In this document: piece after piece, positions 8,509 through 17,147 of the stretch
Numbering within the stretch: the stretch's first letter is position 1
How the letters are laid out: every line of letters starts with the position of its first letter
Assembly: GCA_000963575.1 (NCBI GenBank)
Contig: CP011077.1
Span: forward strand, 2,914,001-2,978,000
DNA from: Klebsiella michiganensis
GTDB lineage: Bacteria > Pseudomonadota > Gammaproteobacteria > Enterobacterales > Enterobacteriaceae
Direction: 5' to 3'
DNA length: 64,000 nt
The notes under the pieces: generated by a model
Databases searched by the model: none
What the model was told of the DNA's origin: nothing
The model's input: the letters and a program-made list of their open reading frames with translations, nothing else
Made by a program: the position numbers and the translations under genes

Positions 8509-9006
8509 ATGCTGAAGACGGAAATGATTGAAAAACTGAACGAGCAGATGAACCTTGAACTCTACTCTTCCCTGCTTTATCAGCAGATGAGCGCCTGGTG
8601 CAGCTATCACAGCTTCGAAGGGGCTGCCGCGTTCCTGCGCCGCCACGCTCAGGAAGAGATGGAGCACATGCAGCGTCTGTTTGCATATTTGAATGATACC
8701 GGGAGCATGCCGCGTATTAACGCCATTCAGTCCCCTTATTTAGAATACGCTTCACTGGATGAATTATTTAAAGCTACTTACGAGCACGAGCAGTTAATTA
8801 CTCGTCAGATTAATGCCCTGGCCCACTCCGCCATGACCTCTCAGGATTATCCAACCTTTAATTTCCTGCAGTGGTATGTTGCCGAGCAACATGAAGAAGA
8901 AAAACTGTTTAAATCCGTGCTGGATAAACTCAGCCTGGTGGGCAAAAGCGGTGAAGGCCTGTACTTTGTCGATAAAGAGCTGGCCACGCTGGACGCTCAG
9001 GCTTAA
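8509..9006 (+). CDS. ftnA: Bacterial non-haem ferritin
   Basis: 165 residues from the ATG at 8509. That start is preceded by GGAG six bases upstream and aligns with E. coli FtnA; an ATG four codons earlier overlaps the ribosome site. Ferroxidase-centre ligands are visible: Glu17, Glu49/Glu50 and His53 (HAQEEMEHM), and the later EQHEEEKLF helix. It forms a 24-subunit cytoplasmic shell that oxidises and stores iron. Probable Fur sites lie upstream and a strong terminator follows, so it is monocistronic. Confidence 0.96.
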   Translation: MLKTEMIEKLNEQMNLELYSSLLYQQMSAWCSYHSFEGAAAFLRRHAQEEMEHMQRLFAYLNDTGSMPRINAIQSPYLEYASLDELFKATYEHEQLITRQINALAHSAMTSQDYPTFNFLQWYVAEQHEEEKLFKSVLDKLSLVGKSGEGLYFVDKELATLDAQA

Positions 9007-9018
9007 TTGCCGTGAAGT

Positions 9019-9050
9019 AGCAGGCCACTATGGCCTGCTATTTTCGCTTT
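9019..9050 (+). terminator. Rho-independent terminator of ftnA
   Basis: An 8-bp stem AGCAGGCC/GGCCTGCT (9019-9039) has a 5-base loop and is followed by ATTTTCGCTTT. It lies in the convergent gap between ftnA and yecA and may work in both directions. Confidence 0.85.
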
Positions 9051-9624
9051 AGTGCAGCGCCCCGCCGTTTCGCTGGCTGTGCCAGTAGCCATAAAGCGCC
9101 AGTGCCGCAGGTTTAATCGCCTCAATGCTTGCCAGGAATGCTTCTGGCGTCAGGTTTTCAAACTCAGCTTCACTCTCCTCAAGCCCGTGTAAGGCAATGG
9201 CATCCAGCTCCGGCTGAAGCTCCGCCGGCAGCGCAGGCCAGCTTTCCAGCGCCACGCCGCGCATGTAGCCGTAGCACCACTCTTCCACGATGGTGATTTC
9301 GCGGTTATCCACTTCGCTGGTGCCAAACAGCGGCTCAAACTGCCCCGGATACTCCGCCAGACGTTCAGCAATATCATTCATATGCTGGAATACCAGGACA
9401 CCAAAGCGGGTCAGTTCTTCTTTGCTTTCCCATTCTGGCTCAACATCACCGCCCCATACCGCACGCAGCACGGTGGTCGGTTCAGTTATTTCCGGCCCAG
9501 ATAACAGTGCCGTGAGCAGCCCGTCCAGCTCGGCCACATCAATCACCGAATGTGCGGTGCCATACTTCAGCAGGATGTCATCCAGCCAGATAATTTCGTC
9601 TTCGGTCAGCGGTCCCTGAGTCAT
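9049..9624 (-). CDS. yecA: UPF0149 protein YecA, lacking the C-terminal SEC-C zinc motif
   Basis: 191 residues. It is closely similar to E. coli YecA over the UPF0149 domain (LDDILLKYGTAHSVIDVAEL near the N-terminus, EEWCYGYMRGVALESW in the middle). E. coli YecA is about 30 residues longer and ends with a SEC-C CPCGSGKK-type zinc-binding tail. Here the protein stops after SQRNGGALH, so the tail is absent. The family's role is poorly known; SEC-C tails bind zinc and often ribosomes or SecB-like partners. The gene keeps its syntenic place next to leuZ. Confidence 0.87.
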   Translation of the reverse strand: MTQGPLTEDEIIWLDDILLKYGTAHSVIDVAELDGLLTALLSGPEITEPTTVLRAVWGGDVEPEWESKEELTRFGVLVFQHMNDIAERLAEYPGQFEPLFGTSEVDNREITIVEEWCYGYMRGVALESWPALPAELQPELDAIALHGLEESEAEFENLTPEAFLASIEAIKPAALALYGYWHSQRNGGALH

Positions 9625-9696
9625 CTTTGGGTTCCTCGTCTTACGTTTGAATAAAATTTTGCGTAGTGTACCCGCTCCGCGCGCGGCGAGTCATTT

Positions 9697-10440
9697 TCAT
9701 TCCGCTTTAGTCAGGCATTCCACCAACAATTGGCGGGTTTTGTCGAACAGCGACGGGCTGCGATTCAGCACCTGCCAGACGCTGTTGTGGTCGGCATCCG
9801 GCACGGTCAGCAAAGCTTGCCTGCCCCGCCCCGATGCCGAATCATAAAGCCGCCGCGGGATCTCTGCCGGAATAACCCGATCCTCAGCCGCGGCAATCAC
9901 CAGGACATTACCGCTAAATTCAGCCAGGGTCTGCCAGGCATCGCTTTCCCTCCAGCTTCCAGGTTGGCGAATAATGGCGGAGAATTCAGGCCCAAAATTT
10001 ACCCGGTATGCCGAAGGGTGATACACGCCCGGCACCATCAGGATAAGGGAGCGCAATGGCAGAGATTTGCTCAGTTGCAGGGCGTTGTACGCCCCCATGC
10101 TTACGCCCATACAGCCGGTCAGTCGGGAACCTTGCTGTGCGGCTATCGCCAAAGCCTGTTCAGTGCGGCTCAGTAAAGAAGATTGAGAGAGCTCTCCGCC
10201 GGTTTCCCCGTGGCCGATGCAATCAAAAGCCGTACTTCCAAACCCCAGCTCCGCCAGCAGGAGCCGGTAGCGAAGCCCTGCCTCACGGTCTTTTGACCCT
10301 CCGTGGATCATCAGGATGTGGCCTTTACTGCCGAAAATACTGTCAGCCCTGAGCCTGTGGCCCTGAAAAGGGACGTCAAAACCGTGTCGTGAAAAAGTGT
10401 TCATGGTTGCCGGATGGAATGCCAGGGAATGGTTTAGCAT
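9697..10440 (-). CDS. Alpha/beta hydrolase
   Basis: 247 residues from the first ATG (10440); a start at 10404 is also possible and neither has a clear ribosome site. The fold shows HILMIHGGSKDREAG (oxyanion region), the nucleophile elbow GVSMG (Ser at about residue 114), an acid in AAEDRVIP and a catalytic His in DADHNS near the C-terminus. It is a cytoplasmic serine hydrolase (esterase, lipase or peptidase-like) of unknown substrate. It is not at this place in E. coli, so it is an insertion between yecA and the leuZ tRNA operon. Confidence 0.72.
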   Translation of the reverse strand: MLNHSLAFHPATMNTFSRHGFDVPFQGHRLRADSIFGSKGHILMIHGGSKDREAGLRYRLLLAELGFGSTAFDCIGHGETGGELSQSSLLSRTEQALAIAAQQGSRLTGCMGVSMGAYNALQLSKSLPLRSLILMVPGVYHPSAYRVNFGPEFSAIIRQPGSWRESDAWQTLAEFSGNVLVIAAAEDRVIPAEIPRRLYDSASGRGRQALLTVPDADHNSVWQVLNRSPSLFDKTRQLLVECLTKAE

Positions 10441-10495
10441 GGCATTCTTTTACCGGAACAGGCAGGATAATTTTCAGAATGGCAAATCGCAGGCA

Positions 10496-10520
10496 ATAAA
10501 AAACCACCCGAAGGTGGTTT
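10496..10520 (-). terminator. Rho-independent terminator of the glyW-cysT-leuZ tRNA operon
   Basis: An 8-bp stem AAACCACC/GGTGGTTT with a 4-base loop (10501-10520) is followed on the minus strand by TTTTTTATT. It lies 43 bases downstream of the tRNA-Leu 3' end. Confidence 0.85.
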
Positions 10521-10562
10521 ACACGACACTGCTTATCATTGATTTTATTCTTTTTATTCCCA

Positions 10563-10648
10563 TGGTACCCGGAGCGGGACTTGAACCCGCACAGCCATAA
10601 GCCGAGGGATTTTAAATCCCTTGTGTCTACCGATTTCACCATCCGGGC
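10563..10648 (-). tRNA. leuZ: tRNA-Leu (anticodon TAA)
   Basis: An 86-base class II tRNA with acceptor GCCCGGA / TCCGGGT, encoded CCA end (10563-10565), anticodon loop TTTAAAA with anticodon TAA, a long variable arm and a T arm with GGTTCAAGT. The order glyW-cysT-leuZ is that of E. coli. Confidence 0.96.
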
Positions 10649-10660
10649 TCGGGAAGAAAT

Positions 10661-10734
10661 TGGAGGCGCGTTCCGGAGTCGAACCGGACTAGACGGATTT
10701 GCAATCCGCTACATAACCGCTTTGCTAACGCGCC
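10661..10734 (-). tRNA. cysT: tRNA-Cys (anticodon GCA)
   Basis: 74 bases with acceptor stem GGCGCGT/ACGCGCC, encoded CCA, anticodon GCA in loop TTGCAAA, and T arm GGTTCGACT. It lies between leuZ and glyW. Confidence 0.97.
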
Positions 10735-10783
10735 AAAATCTTTTGCCTTTTCAGGCGGTAACAGAAATTCTATTACCTAAATT

Positions 10784-10859
<76 letters not shown>

Positions 10860-11026
10860 TTTTTGTACAAGTGAGTGTTGGTGGCTGTTAAGCTAATCAC
10901 TTGATTTTATTATCTTCCGGCTAACGTTGCTGCCTTTCGATGCGTTGCATTCTACTTACCTGACGCAATGAGTCAATGAAATTTTCTAACACCACGAATC
11001 GTTTGCTGAATTTTGCGCCGGATAGA

Positions 11027-11575
11027 TCACGGTTCGAGCAAATCGCCGCGTGCAGCAGCCAAATATTGGAACATTGACCAGAACGTCAGTACCGCTGCGA
11101 CGAAGAAAAGCGCGATGCCGGTGTACTCAATCCACATATTCGGGCGCCACAGCATACCGATCAGCGCCAGCATTTGCGCCATCGTTTTGGTTTTACCTAT
11201 CCAGGAAACCGCCACGCGGCTACGTTTGCCGATTTCCGCCATCCATTCACGCAGCGCCGAGATAATAATTTCGCGAGCGATCATCGTGGCCGCCGGCAGG
11301 GTCACCCACCAGGCATGATAGTGTTCCGCCACCAGCACCAGCGCCACAACCACCATCACCTTATCGGCAACCGGATCGAGGAACGCGCCGAAACGGGTAC
11401 TTTGGTTCCAGCGACGCGCCAGAAAACCATCAAACCAGTCGGTTATGGCCGCCAGCCAAAAAATGAAGGCGCAAAGGAAAGGTGCCCAGTTGAACGGCAG
11501 ATAAAACGCCAGCACAAAGAACGGGATAAGGATGACACGAAACAGCGTGAGCAGTGTTGGGATATTGAATCGCAT
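11027..11575 (-). CDS. pgsA: CDP-diacylglycerol-glycerol-3-phosphate 3-phosphatidyltransferase
   Basis: 182 residues, as in E. coli. It is a multi-spanning inner-membrane enzyme that makes phosphatidylglycerol phosphate, the committed step to phosphatidylglycerol and cardiolipin. The CDP-alcohol phosphotransferase signature D-G-x2-A-R-x8-G-x3-D-x3-D is visible as DWFDGFLARRW followed by GAFLDPVADK. It lies between uvrC and the tRNA operon, in the conserved order uvrY-uvrC-pgsA-glyW. Confidence 0.96.
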   Translation of the reverse strand: MRFNIPTLLTLFRVILIPFFVLAFYLPFNWAPFLCAFIFWLAAITDWFDGFLARRWNQSTRFGAFLDPVADKVMVVVALVLVAEHYHAWWVTLPAATMIAREIIISALREWMAEIGKRSRVAVSWIGKTKTMAQMLALIGMLWRPNMWIEYTGIALFFVAAVLTFWSMFQYLAAARGDLLEP

Positions 11576-11632
11576 AGTGCCAGTTAACTATCTGTCATAA
11601 GTGGAAATTGTCTCTATGTTGCTACAGAGCCC

Positions 11633-13465
11633 TTAATGTTTCAACGAGTAGTAGATCTTTTCTGCCAATGCCTGCGAGATGCCCGGCACTTTTGCGATCT
11701 CCTCGATAGAGGCATTGATTAACGGTTGCAATCCGCCCATATACTTCAGCAACATCTGGCGGCGCTTTGGTCCGATGCCTTCAATGGTCTCCAGTGAGCT
11801 GGTACTTTTCACTTTCGCACGTTTTTTACGGTGCCCGGAGATAGCATGATCGTGTGAATCATCGCGAATATGCTGGATCACATGCAGCGCCGGAGAGTCC
11901 GGCGGCAAAGAGAACCCCTCACCTTCGGGTTCAAAGAACAAAGTTTCCAGCCCTGCTTTGCGGTCACTGCCTTTGGCTACGCCCAGCAATAAAGGATGGT
12001 GTTTATCCCAGGGCACGTCCAGTTCAGCAAATACCGCCTTTGCCTGCCCCAGTTGCCCCTTCCCGCCGTCTATCAGAATCACGTCCGGGATTTTGCTTTC
12101 TTCTATTGCCTTACCGTAGCGGCGGCGCAGCACCTGGTTCATGGCCGCATAATCATCGCCCGGCGTAATGCCGGTAATATTGTAGCGACGGTATTCCGCC
12201 CGAAGCGGGCCGTTACTGTCAAAAACCACACAGGACGCGACAGTTTGCTCCCCCATCGTATGGCTGATATCAAAACATTCCATCCGCTTCACTTCCGGAA
12301 GTTTTAGCACTTCGGCCAGCGCTTTCAGGCGCTGCTGAATGGTGGACTGTTGGGAAAGCTTTGTCACCAGCGCCGTTGCGGCGTTGGTACGGGCGAGCTT
12401 CAGGTAACGAGCCCGGTCGCCGCGAGGCTTGGTCTGGACATTCACCTTACGCCCGGCCAGCTCACTCAAAGAGTCCGCCAGCAGAGATTTGTCCGCCAAC
12501 GCGAAGTCGAGCAGGATTTCAGAAGGCAGCGTGCGCATCTGACTCCCCTGCAGGTAGAACTGCCCGACAAACGTCTCCACGACTTCGCTCAGCTCAGTTC
12601 CTGCCGGAACTTTCGGGAAGTAGCTGCGGCTGCCAAGGACTTTACCCTGGCGAATAAACAGTACGTGCATGCAGGCCAGGCCCGCATCAAACGAGACGCC
12701 AATGACGTCAAGATCGTCGCCGGAGTTGGAGACAAACTGTTTCTCGGTAATACGCCGGACAGCCTGAATTTGATCGCGGATCCTCGCGGCTTCTTCAAAT
12801 TCAAGATTTTTGCTCGCCACTTCCATGCGGGAAATAAGCTGCGTCAGCACCTGATCGTCCTTCCCCGCTAAAAACAGACGCACATAGTCCACCTGCCGGG
12901 CATAGTCCTCTTCGGTAACCAGGCCGGATACACAGGGGCCAAGGCAACGCCCGATTTGATACTGGAGGCAAGGCCGCGAGCGGTTGCGGTATACGCTGTT
13001 TTCACACTGGCGAACAGGAAAGACTTTCTGCAGCAGCGCCAGCGTTTCTCGCACCGCATAACCGTTAGGAAACGGGCCAAAGTATTCGCCCTTCGCGTGC
13101 TTCGCCCCGCGGTGCATCGCCAGCCGCGGGTGGCTATCGGCGCTCAGAAAAATAAAGGGATAAGATTTATCGTCTCGCAGCAGCACGTTGTAGCGCGGCT
13201 GGTAGAGCTTGATGTAGTTGTGCTCAAGCAGCAGAGCCTCGGTTTCCGTGTGGGTCACCGTGACATCAATATGCTGGATCAACGCCACCAGCGCTTCGGT
13301 TTTGCGGCTGGCCAGATTCGTGCGGAAGTAGCTGGAGAGGCGTTTTTTCAGGTCTTTAGCTTTGCCGACATAGATAACCGTGCCGCCGGCATCGTACATG
13401 CGGTAGACGCCGGGCTGGCTGGTTACCGTCTTGAGAAAAGCCCGGGAATCAAAAGTATCACTCAC
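11633..13465 (-). CDS. uvrC: Excinuclease ABC subunit C
   Basis: 610 residues, the normal length. The N-terminal GIY-YIG nuclease domain (GVYRMYD...VIYVGKAKDLKKR, about residues 19-45) makes the 3' incision. A UVR UvrB-binding helix (LEFEEAARIRDQI, about 205-217) follows, then the RNase H-like 5'-incision domain (CFDISHTMGEQ) and C-terminal helix-hairpin-helix repeats (GIGPKRRQMLL; KVPGISQALAEKI). Its start overlaps the end of uvrY by 8 bases, so the two are co-transcribed. Confidence 0.97.
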   Translation of the reverse strand: MSDTFDSRAFLKTVTSQPGVYRMYDAGGTVIYVGKAKDLKKRLSSYFRTNLASRKTEALVALIQHIDVTVTHTETEALLLEHNYIKLYQPRYNVLLRDDKSYPFIFLSADSHPRLAMHRGAKHAKGEYFGPFPNGYAVRETLALLQKVFPVRQCENSVYRNRSRPCLQYQIGRCLGPCVSGLVTEEDYARQVDYVRLFLAGKDDQVLTQLISRMEVASKNLEFEEAARIRDQIQAVRRITEKQFVSNSGDDLDVIGVSFDAGLACMHVLFIRQGKVLGSRSYFPKVPAGTELSEVVETFVGQFYLQGSQMRTLPSEILLDFALADKSLLADSLSELAGRKVNVQTKPRGDRARYLKLARTNAATALVTKLSQQSTIQQRLKALAEVLKLPEVKRMECFDISHTMGEQTVASCVVFDSNGPLRAEYRRYNITGITPGDDYAAMNQVLRRRYGKAIEESKIPDVILIDGGKGQLGQAKAVFAELDVPWDKHHPLLLGVAKGSDRKAGLETLFFEPEGEGFSLPPDSPALHVIQHIRDDSHDHAISGHRKKRAKVKSTSSLETIEGIGPKRRQMLLKYMGGLQPLINASIEEIAKVPGISQALAEKIYYSLKH

Positions 13466-14114
13466 TACTGATTAACGTCTCCGCATTGAATAACCCGTGG
13501 CGAATAGCCAGGTGGGTCAGCTCCACGTCCCCGCTGATATTCAGTTTACTAAACATGCGGTAGCGGTAGCTGTTCACCGTTTTAGGGCTGAGATTAAGCT
13601 GCTCAGAGATCTCATTGACCTTCTGGCCTTTGGTGATCATCAGCATAATCTGTAATTCTCGCTCAGACAAACTGGCAAACGGGGATTCCGCCTCTGGCGC
13701 TATCTGGCTTAAGGCCATTTGTTGAGCAATATCAGAGGCGATGTAACGCTGACCCGCATTGACGGAACGGATGGCGTTCACCACGTCCTGAGGCGCCGCG
13801 CCCTTGCTTAAATACCCTGCCGCGCCGGCCTGCATCACTTTCGCAGGCAGCGGGTTCTCTGTATGGATAGTCAACATGATAACTTTGATATCTGAAGAGT
13901 AGCGGGCAATTTTACGGGTGGCTTCCAGCCCGCCGATCCCCGGCATATTCATATCCATTAACACGACATCAACCGGGTTACTGCGGCACCATTTGATGGC
14001 ATCCTCGCCGCAGTTCACTTCACCCGAGACTTTGATGCCTTTAATCTCTTCCAGAATGCGTCGTATCCCTGCGCGCACCAGTTCGTGGTCATCAACAAGA
14101 AGAACGTTGATCAA
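13458..14114 (-). CDS. uvrY: Response regulator UvrY of the BarA/UvrY system
   Basis: 218 residues. The receiver domain has acidic pocket Asp8/Asp9 and phosphorylation site Asp54 (VLMDMNMPG). A LuxR-type helix-turn-helix (SERELQIMLMITKGQ...LSPKTVNSYRYR) is at the C-terminus. UvrY activates csrB and csrC transcription and so opposes CsrA, linking carbon metabolism with motility and biofilm. It is the first gene of the uvrY-uvrC pair. In E. coli its transcription also responds to SdiA, whose gene is nearby. Confidence 0.96.
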   Translation of the reverse strand: MINVLLVDDHELVRAGIRRILEEIKGIKVSGEVNCGEDAIKWCRSNPVDVVLMDMNMPGIGGLEATRKIARYSSDIKVIMLTIHTENPLPAKVMQAGAAGYLSKGAAPQDVVNAIRSVNAGQRYIASDIAQQMALSQIAPEAESPFASLSERELQIMLMITKGQKVNEISEQLNLSPKTVNSYRYRMFSKLNISGDVELTHLAIRHGLFNAETLISSE

Positions 14115-14596
14115 AGGGCTATTCTCCAGAAAGGGATAACGCTGCTGATAGCTAATTAGTCATATATTAACGTTTTTCCGACAACATTAAAATCCAAATT
14201 GCTGTCAGCACATTCTGTTAACACTAACGAAGAATATATCTTTACTTTCAGGTCTGTTTCTGCGGCGCACATCAAGTTTCAACCATCGGCACGGACGCTA
14301 TTATTCTCTGACCAAAAAACGGCTAATTATCAAAATGCGACGATCATCAAGAATAAAAACCTTATTCTCTCGTTTTATTTAACGTTAGCTAAACGAGAGC
14401 GAAACAATTTGTTTTTAATTCTTCCAGCTACCCCACGAATAACCCTCTGGCGATATTGTTTATTACCGTAAACATTCAGGTGCATTCTCACCCGCCGAAC
14501 ATGAATAACTCTGGTGAATGTTATGGTATACTCCGCCGCCTTATGAATATCACTGTGCATAATGGCAGCGTACTAACTAAGCATTGAGGAAAGTAA
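14115..14596. other. Intergenic region, uvrY / yecF
   Basis: 482 AT-rich bases between divergent genes. It must hold the uvrY promoter and the yecF promoter (GAGGAAAG ribosome site just before 14597). An imperfectly spaced inverted repeat CTCTCGTTT/AAACGAGAG lies at 14367-14399. A 90-codon open frame on the plus strand (14199-14471) has no ribosome site or recognisable protein features. I see no RNA gene. Confidence 0.5.
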
Positions 14597-14821
14597 ATGA
14601 GTACTCCAGATTTTTCCACCGCCGAAAATACCCGTGAACTGGCACAAGAAGTCACCTGTCTGAAGACGCTGTTAACCCTGATGCTGCAGGCTATGGGCCA
14701 GGCTGATGCGGGCCGCGTTATCCTGAAAATGGAAAAGCAGATCGCGCAACTGGAAGACCCAACTCAGGCCGAAGTATTCAGTAACACCGTTAAGCAAATT
14801 AAACAGGCTTACCGTCAATAA
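14597..14821 (+). CDS. yecF: YecF family protein (DUF2594)
   Basis: 74 residues, matching the YecF/DUF2594 family of enterobacteria in sequence and place (between uvrY and sdiA). It is a small, soluble, probably helical protein with a heptad-like middle (LKTLLTLMLQAMGQADAGRV). The start follows GAGGAAAGTAA. Function is unknown. Confidence 0.87.
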   Translation: MSTPDFSTAENTRELAQEVTCLKTLLTLMLQAMGQADAGRVILKMEKQIAQLEDPTQAEVFSNTVKQIKQAYRQ

Positions 14822-14890
14822 GCCGGGGGCGGCTGGCAGAATCCGGGTTCGCCAGCCGTCAGCGCCAAACGCAACACCCGCCCTTCAGGC

Positions 14891-15613
14891 TCAGATGATC
14901 CCCATAGCCGCCGCATAGCAGGCTATCTGCGTCTTGTTTGGGGCATTGAATTTCTTCTGCATATTCTTCTGATGGAAGTTCACCGTATTCTCAGAAATGG
15001 ACAGAATAATCGCAATTTCTGCCGACGTTTTACCTTCTCCCGTCCACTGGAGAATCTCTCTTTCGCGCTTACTCAGCTTCATGTCGAGCATTTCGACCGA
15101 CGGGTCTTCCAGGCGGTTTAACGTCGCCATACTCAGCTCGGCAAGGTAACTCAGCCGCAGCCCAAGCTCATCTTCCGAAAGAATTTCCGTGCGAACATTT
15201 GAGCGCGAAACGGAGAGGAACCCTGCCGTGCGGTTAGGCGCCATGACGCAATGCGTTCGCCCGGATGCGAGACCGTGATCGCGCGCGGCATCCCACAGCT
15301 CACGAGACTCAGCAAACAAGGCATCGCTCCAGATTATTTCACCGCGCATGAAATTAGACTGTTTCAATACCGGGTCAATAGCAAAATAGTTTTCTGTGAC
15401 ATACCACTCTAACCATTTTTGTGGGTAAGAACTCTGCAATGATAATTTAGGCCGTGTAAAAGGCACCGGGTGCCGAACACACAGCGAAAAATAATCAAAG
15501 CCCAGGCGTTGAGTTTGTTGTTGAACTAAAGTTTGTAATTCGCTGGCATGAGTAATTGACAGGAAAAGTTCGAGTGCTTCCCGTCGCCAGCTAAAAAAGT
15601 CACGTTCCAGCAT
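14891..15613 (-). CDS. sdiA: Quorum-sensing regulator SdiA (LuxR solo)
   Basis: 240 residues from the ATG at 15613, aligning with E. coli SdiA. An in-frame extension up to 15676 lacks support. The N-terminal autoinducer domain contains the conserved FDYFSLCVRHPVPFTRPK stretch, and the LuxR helix-turn-helix is at the C-terminus (KREREILQWTGEGKTSAEIA, then ILSISENTVNFHQ). SdiA detects acyl-homoserine lactones made by other bacteria; no luxI partner is visible in the window. It diverges from the CoA-transferase gene. Confidence 0.93.
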   Translation of the reverse strand: MLERDFFSWRREALELFLSITHASELQTLVQQQTQRLGFDYFSLCVRHPVPFTRPKLSLQSSYPQKWLEWYVTENYFAIDPVLKQSNFMRGEIIWSDALFAESRELWDAARDHGLASGRTHCVMAPNRTAGFLSVSRSNVRTEILSEDELGLRLSYLAELSMATLNRLEDPSVEMLDMKLSKREREILQWTGEGKTSAEIAIILSISENTVNFHQKNMQKKFNAPNKTQIACYAAAMGII

Positions 15614-15766
15614 TATATCTGGCGTCTCTCCTGGCGCTAAAAAGTATTTCATTAATAGAATGTAATAAGCTAACACATTTATTAAAGTAATTAATGTGAT
15701 TTATTGTTTTTCCGCCACAATTCTTCGGTTTTTACATATGTCAGGAAAAATTTACTGGAGCTCAGT

Positions 15767-17128
15767 ATGGTTAAATCTTCGTTTTCCCTTCTTTTCAGCG
15801 CAATGACCCATGAGCTGGGGCTGGAAACGGCCCTGCCGTCAGTGGCCAGGGTGGGTAAAGGCGAGCTCGCCTCCCATTTTCCTGTGACCGAATTCGCCGC
15901 CGCCAGCCTCGCGACGGCAGGTTGCGCCCTGAGTGCGCTGCTCTCTCGCCCGGATACGCCGCTTTATATAGATCAGCGGCTGGCCTCATACTGGTTTTCG
16001 ACCAGCCATTTTCCCGTTAATCGCTCTCCCGCCGCGCTATGGGATCAATTTGCCGGGGATTACGCCACCCGGGACGGCTGGATCCGGCTGCATACCAACG
16101 CCCTTCATCACCGGCAGGCGATGGAGTCCGTGCTCGGCGTAAGCAAAGATAAAGCGGCCCTCGCCCAGAAAGTGATTACGTGGGGAAAAACCGAGCTTGA
16201 AGAGGCAATCGTGGTTGCGGGTGGATGCGCGGCAGCAATGTTAACCCACGATGAATGGTTAAAACATCCGCACGGGAAAACCGTCGCGGCAGAGCCCTTG
16301 TTCTGGCAGCAGTGCCATGCCGAAGCCCCTCGTACAGCATTAGCCCTGTCGCCTGCCCGCCCGCTCGCTGGCCTGCGGGTTCTGGATCTCACCCGCATCA
16401 TTGCCGGCCCGGTTGCCACCCGATTCCTGGCCGGGCTTGGGGCGCAGGTGCTACGCCTCGATCCGCCCGGCTGGGAAGAACCTACCCTTGTCGAGGAGGT
16501 CACACTCGGGAAAAAATGCGCCAGGCTCGACCTCAGGTCTGCCGAAGGCAGAGAGCAGTTCAAAACCCTGCTTGCCGATACGGATGTTCTGGTTCACGGC
16601 TACCGCGCCGACGCGCTGGAATCACTGGGATTTGGGGCCGAAATCCGACAGGCTATCTCCCCGGGGCTGGTCGACGTTTCGCTTAACGCCTGGGGATGGC
16701 ACGGGCCGTGGCGTAACCGCAGAGGTTTCGACAGCCTGGTCCAGATGTCCAGCGGCATCGCCGACGCGGGAATGCGCTGGAAACAAACCGGGCGGCCTCA
16801 CCCACTCCCCGTTCAGGCACTGGATCACGCCACGGGTTATCTGATGGCGGCAGCGGTGCTCAGAGGTCTAAAAGTCCGGCATGAGCAGCATCAGGGCTAC
16901 AGCGCACGCCTGTCGCTCGCCCGAACGGCCGCCTTGTTAATGTCGCACCGGGCAGGAGATCAGGCTGAGCTGGCCGCTATCGGCCCGCATGATTTCCAGC
17001 CGATGATGGAATGGTCTGCCTTTGGGCTGAGAAACCGGTTGAAATTCCCGCTGATGCTGGCAGGCACGCCGGTAACCTGGGCCACACCTCCGGCGCCTCT
17101 CGGCTCGGCGACAGCCGCCTGGGGGTGA
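15767..17128 (+). CDS. Family III CoA transferase (CaiB/BaiF type)
   Basis: 453 residues from the ATG at 15767, preceded by GGAG at good spacing. An upstream in-frame ATG (15704) is not supported. The CaiB/BaiF core starts at about residue 200 (PLAGLRVLDLTRIIAGPVAT), and a candidate catalytic Asp is Asp322 in GFDSLVQMSSG. Residues 1-190 are an additional N-terminal half of the same broad fold. The enzyme would move CoA between carboxylic acids in the cytoplasm; the acids are unknown. It is divergent from sdiA, convergent with tcyN, and not present here in E. coli. Confidence 0.8.
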   Translation: MVKSSFSLLFSAMTHELGLETALPSVARVGKGELASHFPVTEFAAASLATAGCALSALLSRPDTPLYIDQRLASYWFSTSHFPVNRSPAALWDQFAGDYATRDGWIRLHTNALHHRQAMESVLGVSKDKAALAQKVITWGKTELEEAIVVAGGCAAAMLTHDEWLKHPHGKTVAAEPLFWQQCHAEAPRTALALSPARPLAGLRVLDLTRIIAGPVATRFLAGLGAQVLRLDPPGWEEPTLVEEVTLGKKCARLDLRSAEGREQFKTLLADTDVLVHGYRADALESLGFGAEIRQAISPGLVDVSLNAWGWHGPWRNRRGFDSLVQMSSGIADAGMRWKQTGRPHPLPVQALDHATGYLMAAAVLRGLKVRHEQHQGYSARLSLARTAALLMSHRAGDQAELAAIGPHDFQPMMEWSAFGLRNRLKFPLMLAGTPVTWATPPAPLGSATAAWG

Positions 17129-17147
17129 GGCCGGACCTTACTGTGCG

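Noticed and set aside
10404..10660. Integration of a mobile element at the leuZ 3' end
   Set aside because: The hydrolase gene is an addition next to the tRNA, but there is no integrase and no duplicated tRNA 3' end.
14199..14471. A 90-codon plus-strand frame in the uvrY-yecF gap
   Set aside because: No ribosome site, no known match, and E. coli has only regulatory DNA here. It is treated as non-coding.
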